From DATBGO01 sp963840095 (GTDB taxonomy: Bacteria > Actinomycetota > Actinomycetes > Streptosporangiales > Streptosporangiaceae): a DNA stretch of 64,000 nucleotides. The stretch is from positions 434,001 to 498,000 of the forward strand of contig CAWIXN010000005.1 of the NCBI GenBank assembly GCA_963840095.1. The letters run 5' to 3'. Position 1 is the first letter of the stretch. Every line of letters starts with the position of its first letter. Of this stretch, positions 1-8,548 are shown in pieces. Position numbers and translations under genes: made by a program. The notes beneath the pieces are model-generated. The model was given only the letters and a program-made list of their open reading frames with translations, was not told the DNA's origin and did no database searches.

Positions 1-184
1 CGATCAGGCCCTCGGTCGCCAGGACCTGCAGCGCGTGCTTGGCCGCGGTCTCGCCGACGCCGTACCTCGCGATGATCGCGTTACGAGAGGGTACCCGGGC
101 ACCAGGGCCCAGCACCCCGTCGCGGATCCTGCCGCGCAGGTCCTCAAGTACCCGGAGGTATACCGGGTCGGTTGACGTGCCCAT
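1..184 (-). CDS. GntR-family regulator, N-terminal part (runs off left edge)
   Basis: The complement, read from the ATG at 184, encodes MGTSTDPVYLRVLEDLRGR and continues as a GntR winged helix-turn-helix (rough residues 8-61). The motif GARVPSRNAIIARYGV, followed by TAAKHALQVLATEGLI, is the typical helix 2/helix 3 signature of this DNA-binding domain. The 3' end, including any effector-binding domain, lies outside the window, so the subfamily and ligand cannot be named. The nearest gene to the right is the VOC protein at 490-864 on the same strand, about 300 bp away, so they are probably separate transcripts. The call rests on domain recognition only. Confidence 0.8.
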   Translation of the reverse strand, partial: MGTSTDPVYLRVLEDLRGRIRDGVLGPGARVPSRNAIIARYGVGETAAKHALQVLATEGLI

Positions 185-290
185 CGGCTCCCGATCTTGC
201 TGGCCGGGCCCGGCCGCCTGGCCAGGCAGGAGGCCATTGTCATGCATCAGGCGGCCCCGCGGTCAGCCATGCCGGATATTGACCGGCCGC

Positions 291-338
291 GCTGACCTGG
301 GCGCTGACCTGGGCGCTGACCTGGGCGCTGACCTGGGC
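291..338. repeat. 12-bp tandem repeat, four copies
   Basis: GCTGACCTGGGC is repeated four times without interruption (291-302, 303-314, 315-326, 327-338). It lies in the 305-bp stretch between the GntR gene and the VOC gene. I see no other supported feature in 185-489. A multiple-of-three unit in non-coding DNA suggests slippage expansion. Confidence 0.9.
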
Positions 339-489
339 GCGCCGCGGGCAGGCGGCCAGTCAGGCGCACGTAGCCTGGCGCTGCCGCGCAGGTCAAAGCC
401 AAACGCGATGCCTCATGTTCCCCGAGGACGCGTGTTTCGGGGTGCAGGTCACCGTGAACCGGACGGCACGGAACTTACAAAGCGCTGCA

Positions 490-864
490 CTAGTCGCTGC
501 CCTCCTCCAGGAGCAGGTGATAGCCGTTGGGGGTGCGGGCATGCAGCAGCCGGTACTGCCAGTCGGCGCTGGGCGCCATCAGCTGCTCGGTGAACGGCAC
601 CCCGGCCTCGGTCAGGCGCCGCCTGGCCTGGCCGATGTCGTTGACTCCGAACTGCCAGGCCAGGACCTGATCAGGGCGGTCAGTGGTGAATCCGGCTTTC
701 CGCTCGATACCGAACTCCACCGAACCATGGCCAAGCGCGGTGAAGTCAGGATATTCGGGACCCTCGTAGGTGACATGGAAGCCAAGGCGGACGTAGAAAT
801 CCCGTTCAGCCTCGAGATCGCTGACGAAAAGGATCGGGATGATCCGGTTGAACAATGCCGCCAT
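490..864 (-). CDS. VOC (glyoxalase/bleomycin-resistance fold) protein
   Basis: A 124-residue single-domain protein beginning MAALFNRIIPILFVSDLEAE. The pattern of a strand, then SDLEAERDFYVRLGFHV, and later GSVEFGIE and YRLLHARTPNGYHLLLEE matches the vicinal oxygen chelate superfamily, with a C-terminal Glu in the usual metal-ligand position. The substrate cannot be inferred; members range from glyoxalases to resistance proteins. I chose the ATG at 864 because the conserved fold starts there. An upstream TACGAT -10-like box (873-878 on the complement) sits 8 nt before it, which fits a leaderless transcript. A longer reading frame upstream has shadow-like composition. Confidence 0.75.
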   Translation of the reverse strand: MAALFNRIIPILFVSDLEAERDFYVRLGFHVTYEGPEYPDFTALGHGSVEFGIERKAGFTTDRPDQVLAWQFGVNDIGQARRRLTEAGVPFTEQLMAPSADWQYRLLHARTPNGYHLLLEEGSD

Positions 865-1060
865 AGCGGGACATCGTAGCGATACGCGGTGGTTAGGGTG
901 GACACGGTGAGCGGACCGACGAGGGACAGGCCCGTGCGGGTCGCCGTGTGCCAGGTCAGCCTGGCCATCGGCTCTGCCGGTGGCTGGATCAGCAGATGGG
1001 CCGATCCCCATGGCGGGCCGCGGGCGCGCAGCAGGGCCGCGCCTGGATTACCCTCGGTCC

Positions 1061-2032
1061 ATGGCCATGGCCCTGCACATCCCGAGCCCGCCGGTCAACG
1101 GGTTCCACATCGGCCCGGCGTACGTGCACGTCTACGGGCTTATGTACGTCGTCGGCATCACGCTGGCGATCCTGATCACCCGGCGCCGCTGGCGCGCGGC
1201 GGGCGGAGATCCCGGGCTGGTCGCCGACGTGGCGACCTGGGCGGTCCCGGCCGGGATCATCGGCGGTCGGATCTACTTCGACATCACCACCCCGGCCGAT
1301 ATCCCGCATCACTGGTGGGGGATCTTCGCGGTCTGGTCGGGAGGCCTGGGCATCTGGGGCGGGATAGCGGCGGGCGCCGCGGTCGGCGTGTGGCGGGTGC
1401 ACCGGGCCGGGGCCAACGTGCCGGTCTTCGCCGACGCGGTGGCCCCCGCGCTGCTGGTCGCTCAGGCCGTGGGCCGGATCGGGAACTACTTCAACCAGGA
1501 GCTGTTCGGCAGGCCCACCAGCCTCCCGTGGGGCCTAGCGATCTCGCCGCAGTTCCGGCCGGCCGGCTACGCCGCCTACCCGACCTTCCAGCCCACCTTC
1601 CTCTACGAGCTGATCTGGGACCTGGCGCTGGCCGCCGCGCTGGTGTGGCTCGGGCATCACCGGCGGATCCGGCCGCCCGGGCTGTTCGCGCTGTACGTGG
1701 CGGGCTACTCGGCCTTCCGGATGTTCGAGGAGACGCTCCGGATCGACTCCTCCGAGCATTTCCTCGGCCTGCGGCTGAACTTCTTCGTCGCTGCCGTGCT
1801 CACCGTGGCCGGCCTCGGCTGGTTCATCATCCTCCAGCGCCGGCCGGACGCACCGGCCCTGGCGGGTGCGGGCAGGGGTGACCCGGCGGCCGGGGCGGTG
1901 GCTGACCCGGCGGATGACTCGGTGGCCGGGGCGATGGCTGACCCGCCCGGCGGCTCAGAGCCGGCCCAAGTGCCCGGCCATCGCCGGGCTGACCTCTGTC
2001 GGCTCCGGGCGCTCGGCCGCCGCCCGGGCTGA
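1061..2032 (+). CDS. lgt: Prolipoprotein diacylglyceryl transferase
   Basis: A polytopic inner-membrane enzyme that transfers diacylglycerol from phosphatidylglycerol to the lipobox cysteine of prolipoproteins. The protein (323 aa from the ATG at 1061) has about seven hydrophobic segments, a GGLGIWGG loop near residue 95, and the Lgt signature GRIGNYFNQELFG at about 138-150, including the conserved Arg and Asn. FRMFEETLRID near residue 230 matches the second conserved loop. The tail after about residue 275 is hydrophilic, low-complexity and built from imperfect repeats (AVADPADDSVAGAMADPP), and is probably dispensable. kamA is convergent immediately downstream. A longer N-terminal reading is possible but lies outside the family alignment. 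Confidence 0.95.
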   Translation: MAMALHIPSPPVNGFHIGPAYVHVYGLMYVVGITLAILITRRRWRAAGGDPGLVADVATWAVPAGIIGGRIYFDITTPADIPHHWWGIFAVWSGGLGIWGGIAAGAAVGVWRVHRAGANVPVFADAVAPALLVAQAVGRIGNYFNQELFGRPTSLPWGLAISPQFRPAGYAAYPTFQPTFLYELIWDLALAAALVWLGHHRRIRPPGLFALYVAGYSAFRMFEETLRIDSSEHFLGLRLNFFVAAVLTVAGLGWFIILQRRPDAPALAGAGRGDPAAGAVADPADDSVAGAMADPPGGSEPAQVPGHRRADLCRLRALGRRPG

Positions 2033-2051
2033 CCTCTGCCAGCTCCGGGCG

Positions 2052-3452
2052 CTAGGCGACCGCCGGGCTGACCTGGGCCGGCCCCGGCTCACTGGCCTGC
2101 TGCGAGCGCCACCACTGCTGCCCTTCGGCGGGCAGCATGTAGATCGGGTCGTAGTACCGGTACTCCCTGATCAGCGCCAGCGGGTCGGCCGCCTCCACGC
2201 CGGTGCGGTAGTTCTTGGTCCAGTAGGAGATGCCGCGCTCGGTGTCGTACCTGGCCACCTGGTGGACCCAGCGCTTGCCGACGTAGGGCACGTCACACAG
2301 CAACCGCGGGGTGGCGAAGCCCGGCAGGTAGCCCATGATCTGGTGCTGCAGCTCCTGTGCCTCGGCCAGGGTCAGCCGCCAGTGCTCGCTGTTGGGGATC
2401 ATGTCGCACATATAGAAGTAGTAGGGCGTGATCTTCGCGTCGTCGAGCAGGACGAAGCACAGGTCCAGCAGGGCCTCGGCGCTGTCGTTGGTGCCGCGCA
2501 GCAGGACGCCCTGGTTACGGACATCCCTGATGCCAGTTTCCAGCATGGCCTTGGCGGCGCGCGCGACCAGCGGGGTGACCGACTGCGCCGCGTTGACGTG
2601 CGTATGAATGGCGATGCTCACGTCGCGCTGGCGGGCGGCGGCGGCCAGCCGCTCCATGCCCGAGCGCACCTCGTCGGTCAGCCAATACTGCGGCAGGCCC
2701 ATCAGGGCCTTGGTAGCCAGCCTGATGTCCCTGACGCTCTCGACCGTCAGCAGGTCGGACACGAACGTCTCCAGCCGCGGCCAGGGCAGGTTGGCGACAT
2801 CGCCGCCGGACACCACCACGTCGCGGACCCCCGGGGTGGCCCGCAGGTAGGAGATCATCGCCGTCAGCCGGTCCTCGCGGGACAGACCGAACTTCTGCTT
2901 GTCGATCACCGGCGTCGAGTTACCGACCAGGTCCATCCGGGTGCAGTGACCGCAGTACTGCGGACAGGTGGGCAGCACCTCGGCGAGCACCTTGGTCGGG
3001 TAGCGGTGAGTGAGGCCCTCGACCGCCCACATCTCGGTCTCATGTAGTGAGTCCCTGGACGCCTCGGGGTGCGATGGCCAGTCGGTCCGCCGGTCGCTGA
3101 AGACCGGGATCATGTACCGGCGCACCGGGTCGGCGTAGAACGCCTCGGTGAAGCCGGGCGCGGCGGGACTGGCGGACGGCACCATGGTGTTGATCATCTG
3201 CGGCGTCACCAGCATCGACATCGTGGCCCGCTTGGCCTGGTCGCGTTCCAGGTCGGCGTAAAAGCCATCGCTGAGGCCAGCGCCGATCAGCTGGCGCAGC
3301 TGGCGGATGTTCTTGACGCAGTGCGCCCGCTGCCACTGCGCCGACTCCCACTCTTGCTCGGTCACGTCCGCCCAGCCGGGCAGCCGCCGCCAATCGGGCT
3401 CGGCAAGCTCGTTATGCCGGTAGATGTACGGCTGGTTGATCACTGGTGGCAC
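2052..3452 (-). CDS. kamA: Lysine 2,3-aminomutase (radical SAM)
   Basis: A 466-aa KamA-family enzyme that converts L-lysine to L-beta-lysine using a [4Fe-4S] cluster, S-adenosylmethionine and PLP. The cluster motif CPQYCGHC (C163, C167, C170) is present, as are VVVSGGDV (SAM-binding region) and DVPYVGKRW, whose Lys393 is the likely PLP lysine by position. The gene is divergent from kdd-kamD-kamE-kal, with about 170 bp between the starts. That location argues for a catabolic lysine mutase rather than the EpmB-type translation-factor modifier. The substrate could in principle be glutamate, but the neighbours strongly favour lysine. Confidence 0.9.
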   Translation of the reverse strand: MPPVINQPYIYRHNELAEPDWRRLPGWADVTEQEWESAQWQRAHCVKNIRQLRQLIGAGLSDGFYADLERDQAKRATMSMLVTPQMINTMVPSASPAAPGFTEAFYADPVRRYMIPVFSDRRTDWPSHPEASRDSLHETEMWAVEGLTHRYPTKVLAEVLPTCPQYCGHCTRMDLVGNSTPVIDKQKFGLSREDRLTAMISYLRATPGVRDVVVSGGDVANLPWPRLETFVSDLLTVESVRDIRLATKALMGLPQYWLTDEVRSGMERLAAAARQRDVSIAIHTHVNAAQSVTPLVARAAKAMLETGIRDVRNQGVLLRGTNDSAEALLDLCFVLLDDAKITPYYFYMCDMIPNSEHWRLTLAEAQELQHQIMGYLPGFATPRLLCDVPYVGKRWVHQVARYDTERGISYWTKNYRTGVEAADPLALIREYRYYDPIYMLPAEGQQWWRSQQASEPGPAQVSPAVA

Positions 3453-3528
3453 CTGCCCTTCGCAGTCCGCTGTGAGTGCACAAAGGTAGCCCGCGATGTC
3501 CGCAGGCTACGCAAGAAGCTCTTGACTG

Positions 3529-3534
3529 TATAGT
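3529..3534 (+). promoter_or_regulatory. Candidate -10 box in the kamA/kdd divergent region
   Basis: TATAGT occurs inside GACTGTATAGTC, a small dyad in the most AT-rich part of the 172-bp kamA-kdd gap. Read on the complement, the same bases give TATACAGT, so overlapping divergent promoters are possible. No clear -35 hexamer is visible. Confidence 0.35.
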
Positions 3535-3624
3535 CTTACACAGGAAATTCTACCGAATCCTGCCACTAAACCAGTGAAGCGGCCATGGTGCCCACCCGCA
3601 GCGCTTCCAGGAGGGACTGATCGC

Positions 3625-4797
3625 ATGCCCAGATCGCCCGCCGGCCGGGGGCCGGGGACAGCCGGCCGGTCAGGCGCCGGCCTGGCGGTCGAGGGATCGC
3701 CGCTCGGCCTGCACCGCGTGCTTGAGCCGCCCGGGGTGCTGCCGCAAGCGGCCTGGCGCCTGGACCCGAGCCCGCAGCTCTGGCCCGATGAGGTGCGCGT
3801 CGCGCTCCGGCGGCTGAACCTGGACGCCGCCTCGTTCCGTCAGCTCCGTGAAGCCAGCGGCGGCGATCCGGCCGCGATGAAGGCGGCGGTGCTCGACATC
3901 GTGGCCAGCCGCGGCAAGATGCACAACCCGGTGACCGGTTCGGGCGGGATGCTGACCGGCGTGGTGGCCGAGGTCGGGCCCGACTCCCCGCTCGGCCTGC
4001 AGCCCGGCCAGACCATCGCCACCCTCGTCTCGCTCAGCCTGACCCCGCTGGCGATCACGGACGGCCTCGCCGCCTGGGATGGCCGGTCGGAGCAGATCCC
4101 GTGCGACGGGCACGCGATCCTGTTCGGCCGCTCGATCGCCGCGGCCCTGCCCGATGACCTGCCCGTGCCGCTCGCGCTGGCCGTGCTCGATGTCTGCGGC
4201 GCGCCCGCGCTGACCCGCCGCGTAGTGGCGCAGGCGGCCCGGCGGGGCGGCGGGCCGGTTGTCGCGGTCCTGGGCGCCGCGGGCAAGAGCGGCAGCCTGT
4301 CCGCGGCGGCCGCGCGGCGCGCGGGCGCGAGCCGCCTCATCGGCGTCGTCCCCGATGTGGCCGAGGCCACCGTGCTGCGCACCGCCAGGACCGCCGATGG
4401 CCGGGCCGGCCTGGTCGACGAGGTGGTCATCGCCGACGCGCGGGACCCGGTGGCGCTGTCCGGCGCGGTCCGCGGCGCCGATGGCCCCGCCGATGTGACG
4501 GTGGTCTGCGTGGACGTGCCCGGCTGTGAGGGCGGCGCGATCCTCGCCACCGCGGACGGCGGTACCGTGATCTTCTTCTCGATGGCGACCTCGTTCACCG
4601 CCGCCGCGCTCGGCGCCGAGGGCGCCGCCGCAGATGTGACGATGCTGGTGGGCAACGGTTTCGTGCCGGGCCACGCCACACTGGCCCTGGACCTGATCCG
4701 GGCCGAGCCCGGCGTCCGGGCCCTATTCGACCGCCGGGTCGCCGGTGACGTAGCAGCAGGCAGCCAGCCAGGGAAGGACGGCGATGGACACGGGTAA
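3625..4797 (+). CDS. kdd: L-erythro-3,5-diaminohexanoate dehydrogenase
   Basis: NAD-dependent oxidative deamination of 3,5-diaminohexanoate to 5-amino-3-oxohexanoate in the lysine fermentation pathway. The 390-aa product has the family N-terminal region (HRVLEPPGVLPQAAWRLD), the KMHNPVTGSGGMLTG segment, and a Rossmann nucleotide-binding loop, VAVLGAAGKSGSLSAAAARR, near residue 212-231. The ATG at 3625 has a strong AGGAGGG (3609-3615) nine bases upstream, which decides the start over a GTG at 3574. It overlaps kamD by 14 bp. kamA, kamD, kamE and kal alongside make the assignment firm. Confidence 0.9.
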   Translation: MPRSPAGRGPGTAGRSGAGLAVEGSPLGLHRVLEPPGVLPQAAWRLDPSPQLWPDEVRVALRRLNLDAASFRQLREASGGDPAAMKAAVLDIVASRGKMHNPVTGSGGMLTGVVAEVGPDSPLGLQPGQTIATLVSLSLTPLAITDGLAAWDGRSEQIPCDGHAILFGRSIAAALPDDLPVPLALAVLDVCGAPALTRRVVAQAARRGGGPVVAVLGAAGKSGSLSAAAARRAGASRLIGVVPDVAEATVLRTARTADGRAGLVDEVVIADARDPVALSGAVRGADGPADVTVVCVDVPGCEGGAILATADGGTVIFFSMATSFTAAALGAEGAAADVTMLVGNGFVPGHATLALDLIRAEPGVRALFDRRVAGDVAAGSQPGKDGDGHG

Positions 4798-6424
4798 CAC
4801 GATCAGCGGCAAGCTCGGCCTCGACCCGGCCGTCGTACGCGAGGCCCGGGCGCTGGCCAGTCGCGCCGGACAGCCGATCGTCGACCTGGCCAAGGCGCAC
4901 ACTACGGTGTCGGTCGAGCGGGCGGTGCTCCGGCTGGGCGGCCTGGACGGCGCCGACGCCGATGGCATGCCCTGGGTCAACCGGCTCGCGGACGCCGTCC
5001 GCGACAATGTCGGGCTCGAGCACGGCGTCGCGCTGCCCGCCTGGGATGCCGTGGCGACCGGCGGATACGACGACCTGGCCGCGCTGGCCCGGGCGGCCGC
5101 GGCCGGCCAGGTCAGCTTCAGGATCCCGGCAGCGGGCGACGCCGCGCGGGCGCGGGCGGCGGCGGCTGCCGCGGTGGGCAGCGGCATCACCGCTATCGAC
5201 GCCCGGCGCCAGCAGCGCGAGCAGATGATCGCCGCCACCGCTGACCCGCCCAAGCCGTGGATCTACCTGATCGTCGCGACCGGTGACATTTACGAGGACA
5301 TCCCGCAGGCCCAGGCGGCCGCGCGGGAAGGTGCGGACATCATCGCGGTGATCCGGTCCACCGGCCAGTCGCTCCTTGACTACGTGCCCGAAGGCGCCAC
5401 CCGGGAGGGCTTCGCCGGCACGTACGCCACCAGGGAGAACTTCCGGCTGATGCGGGCCGCCCTGGACGAGACCTCCCGCGAGCTCGGCCGGTACGTCCGC
5501 CTGACCAACTACGCATCGGGCCTGTGCATGCCGGAGATCGCCGCGCTGGCGGGCCTGGAGCGGCTCGACATGATGCTGAACGACTGCATGTACGGCATCA
5601 TCTTCAGGGACATCAACCCCCGCCGCACCTTCATCGACCAGCGGTTCTCCCGGCAGATCCACGCCCGGGCCGGGATCGTCATCAACACCGGCGAGGACAA
5701 CTACCTGACCACGGCCGACGCCGTCGACGCGGCCCACACGGTGATCGTGAGCCAGCTGCTCAACGAGTACTTCGCCAAGGAGGCCGGGCTGGCTGACGGG
5801 CAGCTCGGCCTGGGCCACGCGTTCGAGATCAACCCGGCGGTGCCGGACTCGTTCCTGCTCGAGCTCGCGCACGCGCAGCTGGTCCGCGAGCTGTTCCCGG
5901 CCGCGCCGCTGAAGTACATGCCGCCCACCAAGCACATGACCGGCAACGTGTTCGCCGGCTACCTGCTGGATGCGTTCTTCAACCTGTGCGGGCTGATGAC
6001 CGATCAGTCGATCCTGCTGATCGGCATGATGACTGAGGGCATCCATACCCCGTTCCTGTCCGACCGGGATCTCGCGATCGAGAACGTGCGCTACGTGCGC
6101 GACGCCGCCGGCCGACTCGGCGAGAGCTTCTACCCGGCGCCAGGCGGTTTCATCGAACGGCGCGCCAGCCAGGTCCTCGGCGAGGCGGTCACGCTGCTGC
6201 AGGAGATCTGCGACGACGGCCTGCTGAACGCCATCGCGGACGGGACCTTCGGGGTGACCAGGCGGCCGGCGGACGGCGGGCGCGGGCTGGACGGGGTGAT
6301 CGAGCGGGCCGACGGCTACTTCAATCCCGCGGCGCAGCTGCTGGAAGAAGGACCGCCGCCACCACCACCGTCAGCAGACGGCTCGCCCGCCGCAGCGCCG
6401 AGCGTGCTGGGAGCGGGGCGATGA
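4784..6424 (+). CDS. kamD: Lysine 5,6-aminomutase, alpha subunit
   Basis: The large (546 aa) subunit of the adenosylcobalamin- and PLP-dependent D-lysine/beta-lysine 5,6-aminomutase, which moves the terminal amino group of beta-lysine to give 3,5-diaminohexanoate. Family hallmarks include PWIYLIVATGDIYEDIPQAQ, VIRSTGQSLLDYVPEGAT, the TYATRENFRLMR segment and KYMPPTKHMTGN. The full family length is kept. A Pro/Ala-rich tail (after PPPPPPSADG) is extra. It overlaps kdd by 14 bp upstream and kamE by 4 bp (ATGA), implying translational coupling of the two subunits. Confidence 0.93.
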   Translation: MDTGNTISGKLGLDPAVVREARALASRAGQPIVDLAKAHTTVSVERAVLRLGGLDGADADGMPWVNRLADAVRDNVGLEHGVALPAWDAVATGGYDDLAALARAAAAGQVSFRIPAAGDAARARAAAAAAVGSGITAIDARRQQREQMIAATADPPKPWIYLIVATGDIYEDIPQAQAAAREGADIIAVIRSTGQSLLDYVPEGATREGFAGTYATRENFRLMRAALDETSRELGRYVRLTNYASGLCMPEIAALAGLERLDMMLNDCMYGIIFRDINPRRTFIDQRFSRQIHARAGIVINTGEDNYLTTADAVDAAHTVIVSQLLNEYFAKEAGLADGQLGLGHAFEINPAVPDSFLLELAHAQLVRELFPAAPLKYMPPTKHMTGNVFAGYLLDAFFNLCGLMTDQSILLIGMMTEGIHTPFLSDRDLAIENVRYVRDAAGRLGESFYPAPGGFIERRASQVLGEAVTLLQEICDDGLLNAIADGTFGVTRRPADGGRGLDGVIERADGYFNPAAQLLEEGPPPPPPSADGSPAAAPSVLGAGR

Positions 6425-7269
6425 GCGGCCAGGTCATCAGGCCCTACGGAGACACCACCGGCGACGGGCGGGTACAGCTCTCGTTCACCCTGCCGGTGCC
6501 GTTCGGGGACGCCAGCCAGCGGGCCCGGGCCGAAGGCGCGGCACTGCAGCTGGCGGGCAAGATGGGCCTCGATCCCGCGATGGTCGTGCACGCCAAGGCC
6601 ATCGGGACCGACTTCACGTTCTTTATCGTCTACGGGCAGGTCCGCCACCTGGTCGACCTGGCCGAAGTCACCGTGACCGAGCGGGAGTACCCGCTGCTTT
6701 CGCCGCGCGAGATCAACCTGCAGATCCGGTCCGGGCTCGGCCGCAAGATGGTGGTGGTCGGCGCGTGCATCGGCACCGATGCGCACACGGTCGGCATCGA
6801 CGCGATCCTGAACGTGAAGGGGCACGCGGGGGAGAAGGGCCTGGAGTACTACCGGGAGATGCGGGTGGTCAACCTGGGCTCGCAGGTCGATGTGGCCGAG
6901 CTGGTGGCCAGGTCGCGGGCCGAGCTGGCGGATGCCGTGCTGGTTAGTCAGGTCGTCACGCAGCGGGACGCGCACCTGTCGAACTCGCGCGAGATGGCCG
7001 GGGCTTTCGCCGCCGCCGGGCCGGGCCGGCCGCTTCTGGTGGTCGGCGGCCCCCGATTCGATCCGGCGGCAGCCGCGGCGCTTGGCGTCGACAAGATCTT
7101 CGGCCGGGGAACCACGCCCAGGGACGTGGCCAGCTACCTGGTGCACGCGCTGGTACCCGGGGGCGCTGCCGCGGCGCAGGCGTCCGCAGAGACAGACCCG
7201 GCGGCCTCCAGCCCGGCCGCCGAGCCCGCTGGCCACTCCGCCGAGCCGGCTGGCAGGAGGCAGTCATGA
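6421..7269 (+). CDS. kamE: Lysine 5,6-aminomutase, beta subunit (B12- and PLP-binding)
   Basis: A 282-aa partner of KamD. The cobalamin-binding motif DxHxxG is seen as TDAHTVG (Asp120, His122, Gly125), where the His replaces the dimethylbenzimidazole ligand. NVKGHAGEKGLEYY (Lys133) matches the PLP-Schiff-base lysine region of the beta subunit. The C-terminal 40 residues are an Ala/Pro-rich extension. It is coupled by ATGA overlaps to kamD upstream and kal downstream. The beta subunit carrying both cofactors is established for the family; the residues here are read from the sequence. Confidence 0.93.
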   Translation: MSGQVIRPYGDTTGDGRVQLSFTLPVPFGDASQRARAEGAALQLAGKMGLDPAMVVHAKAIGTDFTFFIVYGQVRHLVDLAEVTVTEREYPLLSPREINLQIRSGLGRKMVVVGACIGTDAHTVGIDAILNVKGHAGEKGLEYYREMRVVNLGSQVDVAELVARSRAELADAVLVSQVVTQRDAHLSNSREMAGAFAAAGPGRPLLVVGGPRFDPAAAAALGVDKIFGRGTTPRDVASYLVHALVPGGAAAAQASAETDPAASSPAAEPAGHSAEPAGRRQS

Positions 7270-7874
7270 CCGAGCCCGCCGCACCCGGCGTGGCCGAATT
7301 CCGGCTGGCACAGTCCGAGGGCGGCCTGGCACAGGCCGAGGGCGGCCAGTCCCTCCCGGCCGCGACCGTCGAGGCCCGGCCGGGGGCCGGCGAGCCTCAG
7401 CCAGCCGGCAACCGGCCGTCCGGGTCCGAAACGTCCGGAACCCGGCAGTCCGGCACCGAGGCGTCCGGCACTGAGCCGGCCCGGCCCAGCCCCGGGCTGA
7501 CCGTGACGCACCGGCGCTACGTTCCTCACAGCCACGCCCACTACGGCGGCAGCCTCGTGGACGGCGCGTACGTGCTCGGCCTGTTCGGTGACGTCGCCAC
7601 CGAGCTGTCGATCCGCGCCGACCGGGATGAGGGCCTGTTCGCCTCCTACTCCGACGTCCAGTTCCGGGCGCCGGTGCTGGCCGGCGACGTGCTCGAGGTC
7701 ACCGCGATCCTCACCAGGGTGGGCCGCCGTAGCCGCGGGCTGGCCTTTGAGGCCCGGGTGGTCTGCCGCGCCGAGCCTGAGCGCGGGCCGTCGGCCGCGC
7801 GGGTGCTGGACGAGCCCGTCGTCGTGGTGACCGCCACCGGGACGGTCGTCGCCCCGCTGCCCGCCGCGGGCTAA
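7266..7874 (+). CDS. kal: 3-aminobutyryl-CoA ammonia-lyase
   Basis: A hotdog-fold enzyme eliminating ammonia from L-3-aminobutyryl-CoA to crotonyl-CoA, the last lysine-specific step. The core (about residues 77-202) carries VPHSHAHYGGSLVDGAYVL, DVATELSIRADRDEGLFASY and VQFRAPVLAGDVLEV, all family-typical. Unusually, about 75 residues of repetitive Ser/Gly/Glu/Pro sequence precede the core (SGSETSGTRQSGTEASGTEP), roughly 60% longer than the usual protein. Either the ATGA-coupled start at 7266 is used and the tail is disordered, or translation starts internally near 7500. No kce follows, although Kce normally makes its substrate. Confidence 0.88.
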   Translation: MTEPAAPGVAEFRLAQSEGGLAQAEGGQSLPAATVEARPGAGEPQPAGNRPSGSETSGTRQSGTEASGTEPARPSPGLTVTHRRYVPHSHAHYGGSLVDGAYVLGLFGDVATELSIRADRDEGLFASYSDVQFRAPVLAGDVLEVTAILTRVGRRSRGLAFEARVVCRAEPERGPSAARVLDEPVVVVTATGTVVAPLPAAG

Positions 7875-7913
7875 CCGGGCGCACTGCCCGACCAAGTAGA
7901 CCGGAAGAGAAGG

Positions 7914-8504
7914 TCATGTAGGTTGCCGGGCGGCGGCCAGGACCGCGGCGACGACCCGGGCGACGGCGGCGGGCTCCGCGGTGCCCTCGGCGTCGGTGAA
8001 CAGCAGGTGCGCGGCACCGACCAGGGTGGGGGCGAGCGTGCTGATATCGGCGTCGGCCGCGACGCGGCCCAGGTCGCGCTCGGCGGCGAGGTAGCCGGCG
8101 ACCATGGCGGTGGACTCGGACAGGAGCGGGATGCGCGAGCCAGTCGCAGTCCTTAGCCGGAGGCGCACTTCGTCACGCGCGATGACCAGGCGGATGAGCG
8201 CGAGGTTCGCGGGACTGAACAGGTCAGGGAGCGCAGCGGCCAGGTTGCCCGTGACAGTGCCGCTCCCCGCCATGGCGCGCAGGGCCGCCGCCCGGGCGCC
8301 GATCCGTGCGACGCGGTCGAGCGCGAGCTCGGCGAGGAACGCGTCGAAGTCGGCGAAGTGCCGGTGCAGCACTCCTTTGGCTACGCCCGCTTCCGCAGTG
8401 ACCGCGCGGCTGGTCAGGCCGCCGGGACCGGCTCGGAGCAGGACGCGCTCGGCGGCGTCGAAGAGCTGCCCGCGCGGGTCGCGGATGGCCACCCCTGTCG
8501 GCAC
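7914..8504 (-). CDS. TetR/AcrR-family regulator
   Basis: A 196-aa repressor-type protein. The N-terminal helix-turn-helix spans about residues 12-57 (LFDAAERVLLRAGPGGLTSR, then AVTAEAGVAKGVLHRHFADF). The C-terminal ligand domain is not assignable to a specific ligand. It is divergent from the methyltransferase at 8577, and the gap contains a large inverted repeat that overlaps the methyltransferase start. Autoregulation and control of the methyltransferase are the simple inference. Confidence 0.85.
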   Translation of the reverse strand: MPTGVAIRDPRGQLFDAAERVLLRAGPGGLTSRAVTAEAGVAKGVLHRHFADFDAFLAELALDRVARIGARAAALRAMAGSGTVTGNLAAALPDLFSPANLALIRLVIARDEVRLRLRTATGSRIPLLSESTAMVAGYLAAERDLGRVAADADISTLAPTLVGAAHLLFTDAEGTAEPAAVARVVAAVLAAARQPT

Positions 8505-8548
8505 CGGTCGTCTGTCCTTCCTTCGCCGTCCGCGAACGTATCAGCAAA

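Noticed and set aside
1866..3047. Long plus-strand open frame opposite kamA
   Set aside because: It is antisense to a fully recognisable KamA and has Arg/Gly/Asp/His-rich shadow composition with no domain.
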